A DNA stretch of 64,000 nucleotides from JANQMY01 sp965227095. Lineage in GTDB: Bacteria; Pseudomonadota; Alphaproteobacteria; JANQMY01. Every line of letters begins with the position of its first letter. Within the stretch, counting starts at the first letter, position 1. This document shows, piece by piece, positions 61,281 through 64,000 of this stretch. The stretch is from contig CBDDFL010000001.1 of the NCBI GenBank assembly GCA_965227095.1, positions 2,728,001 to 2,792,000 on the forward strand. Direction: 5' to 3'. The notes beneath the pieces are model-generated. The model made no database searches. It was not told the origin of the DNA and saw nothing but the letters and a program-made list of their open reading frames with translations. The translations under genes and the position numbers were made by a program.

Positions 61281-64000
61281 ATGACACTGGATCTTGCACA
61301 AAAAGAAGGCCGACTGACCGTTGGCGGTGTGCCGGAAGGGTATGACGCCTTGGTGGTGGCCGATATGGCCCGCGCCAGGGGCGCGCCCGTGCTGCATATC
61401 GCGCGGGACGATGCGCGGGCCCATGCCTTTATGGAAGCGGTGCGCTTCTTCGCGCCTGATTACGAACTGGTCTTCTTCCCAGCGTGGGATTGCTTGCCCT
61501 ATGACCGGGTATCGCCAAAAGCCGAGATCGCGTCCGAACGCCTCGCCGCGTTGAGCACGCTCGAACGCCACCGCAGCGCCCCGGACACTAAACCACTAAT
61601 CGTGGTCACAACCGTAAACGCCGCGATCCAACGGGTGCCTACGGCGAACTTCGTGACTGGGGCGACCTTTCATGCCCATGTGGGCAATCGCGTGGCCCTG
61701 GATACCCTGACCGATTATTTGGAAGCCAATGGCTATCACCGCGCCAGCGTGGTGGCGGAGCAGGGCGATTATGCGGTGCGCGGCGGCATTGTGGATGTCT
61801 TTCCGCCCGGCGCGCCGGAACCCCTTCGGTTCGATTTCTTTGGCGACACGCTGGATGCCCTGCGCACCTTCGATGTGGACAGCCAAACCACCACGGGCCA
61901 GGTGACGGAAATCGACCTGGTGCCGGTGAGCGAAGTGTTGCTGGATGACGACACCATCAACCGCTTCCGTAAGGGCTATCGTGCGCAATTCGGCAGCGTG
62001 ACCGATGAAGATCAGCTGTACGAGTCGGTCAGCGCCGGCCGCAAACAGATCGGCATGGAGCACTGGCTGCCTTTGTTCCATGAAAAGCTGGTGACCATCT
62101 TCGATTATGTGCCGGGCGCCATGGTGTCGCTCGATGCGTTGACCGATGAGGCCGTGGACAGCCGCTACGAAATCATCAACGATTATTATGACAGCCGCAA
62201 AAGCGCCATGGACCAGCCGAAGAACAAGCTGTCCTTGAGCGGGATTGTCTACAAACCTTTGCCGCCGACCCTGCTTTATCTGACCACGGAAGAATGGGGC
62301 GACCGGTTAACGGCGCAAAACGCCCGCGCGTTTACCCCGTTCCAACGGCCGGAGGGGGCGGAGGGTGAGCAAGTGGTGAACCTCACCGGCAAACGCGGGC
62401 GTAATTTTGCCGCCGAGCGGGCGCAAGAAGGCGTCAATGTGTTTGACGCCGTCGCGGGCCATGTGGCAACCCTGCGCGGGGCCAAGAAACGTGTGGTTCT
62501 GGCCAGTTGGAGCCATGGTGCCCGTGAACGCCTGAAAGGTGTCATGGCGGACCACGGGGTAGACAACACGGTACTGGTCAAGAACTGGCCCAATGCGCTG
62601 GCGACGCGGGGCGATGAAATCGGCCTCGCCGTGCTGGGCCTTGAACATGGCTTTGAAACCAACGATCTGGTGGTCCTCAGCGAACAGGACATTCTGGGCG
62701 ACCGCCTGATCCGCTCGCGCAAGAAGACCAAGCGCGGCGCCGACTTCATCCAGGATGCGGGCACGCTGGAACTGGGCGATCTGGTGGTCCATGTGGACCA
62801 CGGCATTGGCCGTTATGACGGGTTGAAAACGCTGGATGTTTCCGGCGCGCCGCATGACTGTTTGCTGATCCTCTATCACAACAATGACAAGCTCTATCTG
62901 CCCGTGGAGAACATCGAGCTTTTGAGCCGCTATGGCTCGGAAGACGAGAACATTCAGCTCGACCGGCTGGGCGGCGGCGCCTGGCAGGCGCGCAAGGCGA
63001 AGCTTAAAGAACGCATCCGCGACATGGCGGAACAGCTCATCAAGGTGGCGGCGGCGCGGGAACTGCGCAGTTCCCAATCGATCCCCACGCCCGAAGGGGT
63101 GTATGCGGAATTCTGTGCCCGCTTCCCCTTCGAAGAAACCGAAGACCAAGAAAACGCCATCGAAGACGTGCTGGACGATCTGGGCAAAAGCCGCCCCATG
63201 GATCGGCTTGTCTGCGGCGATGTGGGCTTCGGCAAGACCGAAGTCGCTTTGCGGTCGGCCTTTGTAGCGGCCATGTCCGGCCATCAAGTGGCCGTGGTGG
63301 TGCCCACCACCTTGTTGTGCCGCCAGCACTTTAAGACATTTACGGAACGCTTTGGCGATTGGCCGCTGAAGATCCGGCAATTGTCGCGCCTGGTGTCGGC
63401 CAAGGAAATCGCCGAAACCAAAGAAGGCATGGCCAATGGCGATGTGGACATTGTGGTCGGCACCCATGCGTTGTTGGGCAAGTCAGTCAAATTCAAGAAT
63501 TTGGGCCTGCTGATCATCGATGAAGAACAGCATTTCGGCGTGGGCCATAAAGAAAAGCTGAAGCAATTGCGTGCCGACGTTCACGTGCTGACGCTTACCG
63601 CCACGCCGATCCCCCGCACCTTGCAGCTCGCCTTGTCCGGTGTGCGGGAAATGTCGCTGATCGCAACCCCGCCAGTGGACCGTTTGGCGGTGCGCACCTT
63701 CGTCAGCCCGTTCGACCCCATGATCGTGCGCGAGGCCCTGCTGCGCGAACATTACCGGGGCGGTCAAAGCTTTTATGTGGTGCCGCGCATTAAGGATTTG
63801 AAAGACGCCACCGAGTTCCTGGCGGAATATGTGCCGGAGGTGAAGTTCGTCACCGCCCATGGGCAAATGCCGCCCACGGAATTGGACGAGGTGATGAACG
63901 CCTTCTATGACGGCAAATATGATGTGCTGGTGTCCACCACCATTGTGGAATCCGGCCTCGATATTCCAACCGCGAACACACTGGTGATCCACCGGGCGGA
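61281..64000 (+). CDS. mfd: Transcription-repair coupling factor Mfd, 5' part
   Basis: The first about 906 codons of Mfd; the gene runs off the right edge. Mfd removes RNA polymerase stalled at DNA damage and recruits UvrA. The N-terminal UvrB-like module has FFPAWDCLPYDRVSPKAEIASERL and YAVRGGIVDVFPPGAPEPLRFDFFGD. A RNA-polymerase-interacting CarD-like domain follows (GDLVVHVDHGIGRYDGLKTLDV). Then come the RecG-like helicase motifs: Walker A GDVGFGKTEVALRSAF, motif II IDEEQHFGVGHKEKLK, TLTATPIPRTLQLALSG and VSTTIVESGLDIPTANTLVIHRA. Start ATG 61281. Confidence 0.96.
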   Translation, partial: MTLDLAQKEGRLTVGGVPEGYDALVVADMARARGAPVLHIARDDARAHAFMEAVRFFAPDYELVFFPAWDCLPYDRVSPKAEIASERLAALSTLERHRSAPDTKPLIVVTTVNAAIQRVPTANFVTGATFHAHVGNRVALDTLTDYLEANGYHRASVVAEQGDYAVRGGIVDVFPPGAPEPLRFDFFGDTLDALRTFDVDSQTTTGQVTEIDLVPVSEVLLDDDTINRFRKGYRAQFGSVTDEDQLYESVSAGRKQIGMEHWLPLFHEKLVTIFDYVPGAMVSLDALTDEAVDSRYEIINDYYDSRKSAMDQPKNKLSLSGIVYKPLPPTLLYLTTEEWGDRLTAQNARAFTPFQRPEGAEGEQVVNLTGKRGRNFAAERAQEGVNVFDAVAGHVATLRGAKKRVVLASWSHGARERLKGVMADHGVDNTVLVKNWPNALATRGDEIGLAVLGLEHGFETNDLVVLSEQDILGDRLIRSRKKTKRGADFIQDAGTLELGDLVVHVDHGIGRYDGLKTLDVSGAPHDCLLILYHNNDKLYLPVENIELLSRYGSEDENIQLDRLGGGAWQARKAKLKERIRDMAEQLIKVAAARELRSSQSIPTPEGVYAEFCARFPFEETEDQENAIEDVLDDLGKSRPMDRLVCGDVGFGKTEVALRSAFVAAMSGHQVAVVVPTTLLCRQHFKTFTERFGDWPLKIRQLSRLVSAKEIAETKEGMANGDVDIVVGTHALLGKSVKFKNLGLLIIDEEQHFGVGHKEKLKQLRADVHVLTLTATPIPRTLQLALSGVREMSLIATPPVDRLAVRTFVSPFDPMIVREALLREHYRGGQSFYVVPRIKDLKDATEFLAEYVPEVKFVTAHGQMPPTELDEVMNAFYDGKYDVLVSTTIVESGLDIPTANTLVIHRA

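Noticed and set aside
1..64000. Insertion sequences, prophage or CRISPR arrays
   Set aside because: No transposase, integrase or phage gene, and no regularly spaced repeat with spacers was seen.

Overview
The window is a stretch of alphaproteobacterial chromosome. Evidence for this is the recG / sdhE (SDH assembly factor 2) / mfd block with a DUF502 gene nearby, a CtrA-type box (TTAA-N7-TTAAC), and the overall gene repertoire. The organism cannot be named from the sequence; a free-living, probably aquatic alphaproteobacterium fits. No tRNA, rRNA, IS element, phage gene or CRISPR array is visible.

Region 1 (about 0.5-35.7 kb) is a large exopolysaccharide (EPS) locus. It encodes sugar activation (GalU, Ugd, GalE, UDP-glucuronate 4-epimerase, UDP-xylose synthase) and a polyprenyl-phosphate glycosylphosphotransferase that would start the lipid-linked repeat unit. 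It also has four GT2 glycosyltransferases, a GT-C-like membrane protein with a GtrA flippase-like partner, two Wzy/O-antigen-ligase-type membrane proteins, a short Wza-type export lipoprotein, a Wzc-type tyrosine autokinase and an outer-membrane beta-barrel. Less usual members are a Tat-exported GH10 xylanase, a UbiA-family prenyltransferase resembling decaprenyl-phosphate phosphoribosyltransferases, two soluble alkaline-phosphatase-superfamily enzymes sharing a WPTxHTGK nucleophile motif, an aldo/keto reductase followed by a GMC oxidoreductase, and an unrecognised small secreted protein behind a perfect CtrA box. No Wzx flippase is visible. The predicted product is an acidic polymer that may contain Glc, Gal, GlcA/GalA and xylose.

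Region 2 (35.8-46.1 kb) is a CoA-dependent catabolic cluster. On the + strand lie an HMG-CoA-synthase-like/DUF35 fusion and an SCP2-type thiolase. Convergent to them is a tightly overlapping minus-strand operon: CaiB/BaiF CoA-transferase, hotdog dehydratase, Tat-exported flavin amine oxidase and LLM flavin oxidoreductase. Two SDRs, a VOC protein and a DUF4345 membrane protein follow. The substrate is unknown.

Region 3 (46.1-55.8 kb) is mixed: a PDZ protein, a sulfotransferase, a BNR-propeller protein overlapping a MoaD/ThiS-like protein, an epoxide hydrolase, a large secreted protein with a Cys/His/Asp arrangement, two small membrane proteins, an enoyl-CoA hydratase, DUF502 and a tyrosine phosphatase.

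Region 4 (56-58.7 kb) is a small group of poorly characterised genes (YbjN-like, M23-like and an unknown membrane protein), visibly more AT-rich than the genes around it. Region 5 (58.7-64 kb) is housekeeping: RecG, SdhE and the first about 900 codons of Mfd, which runs off the right edge.
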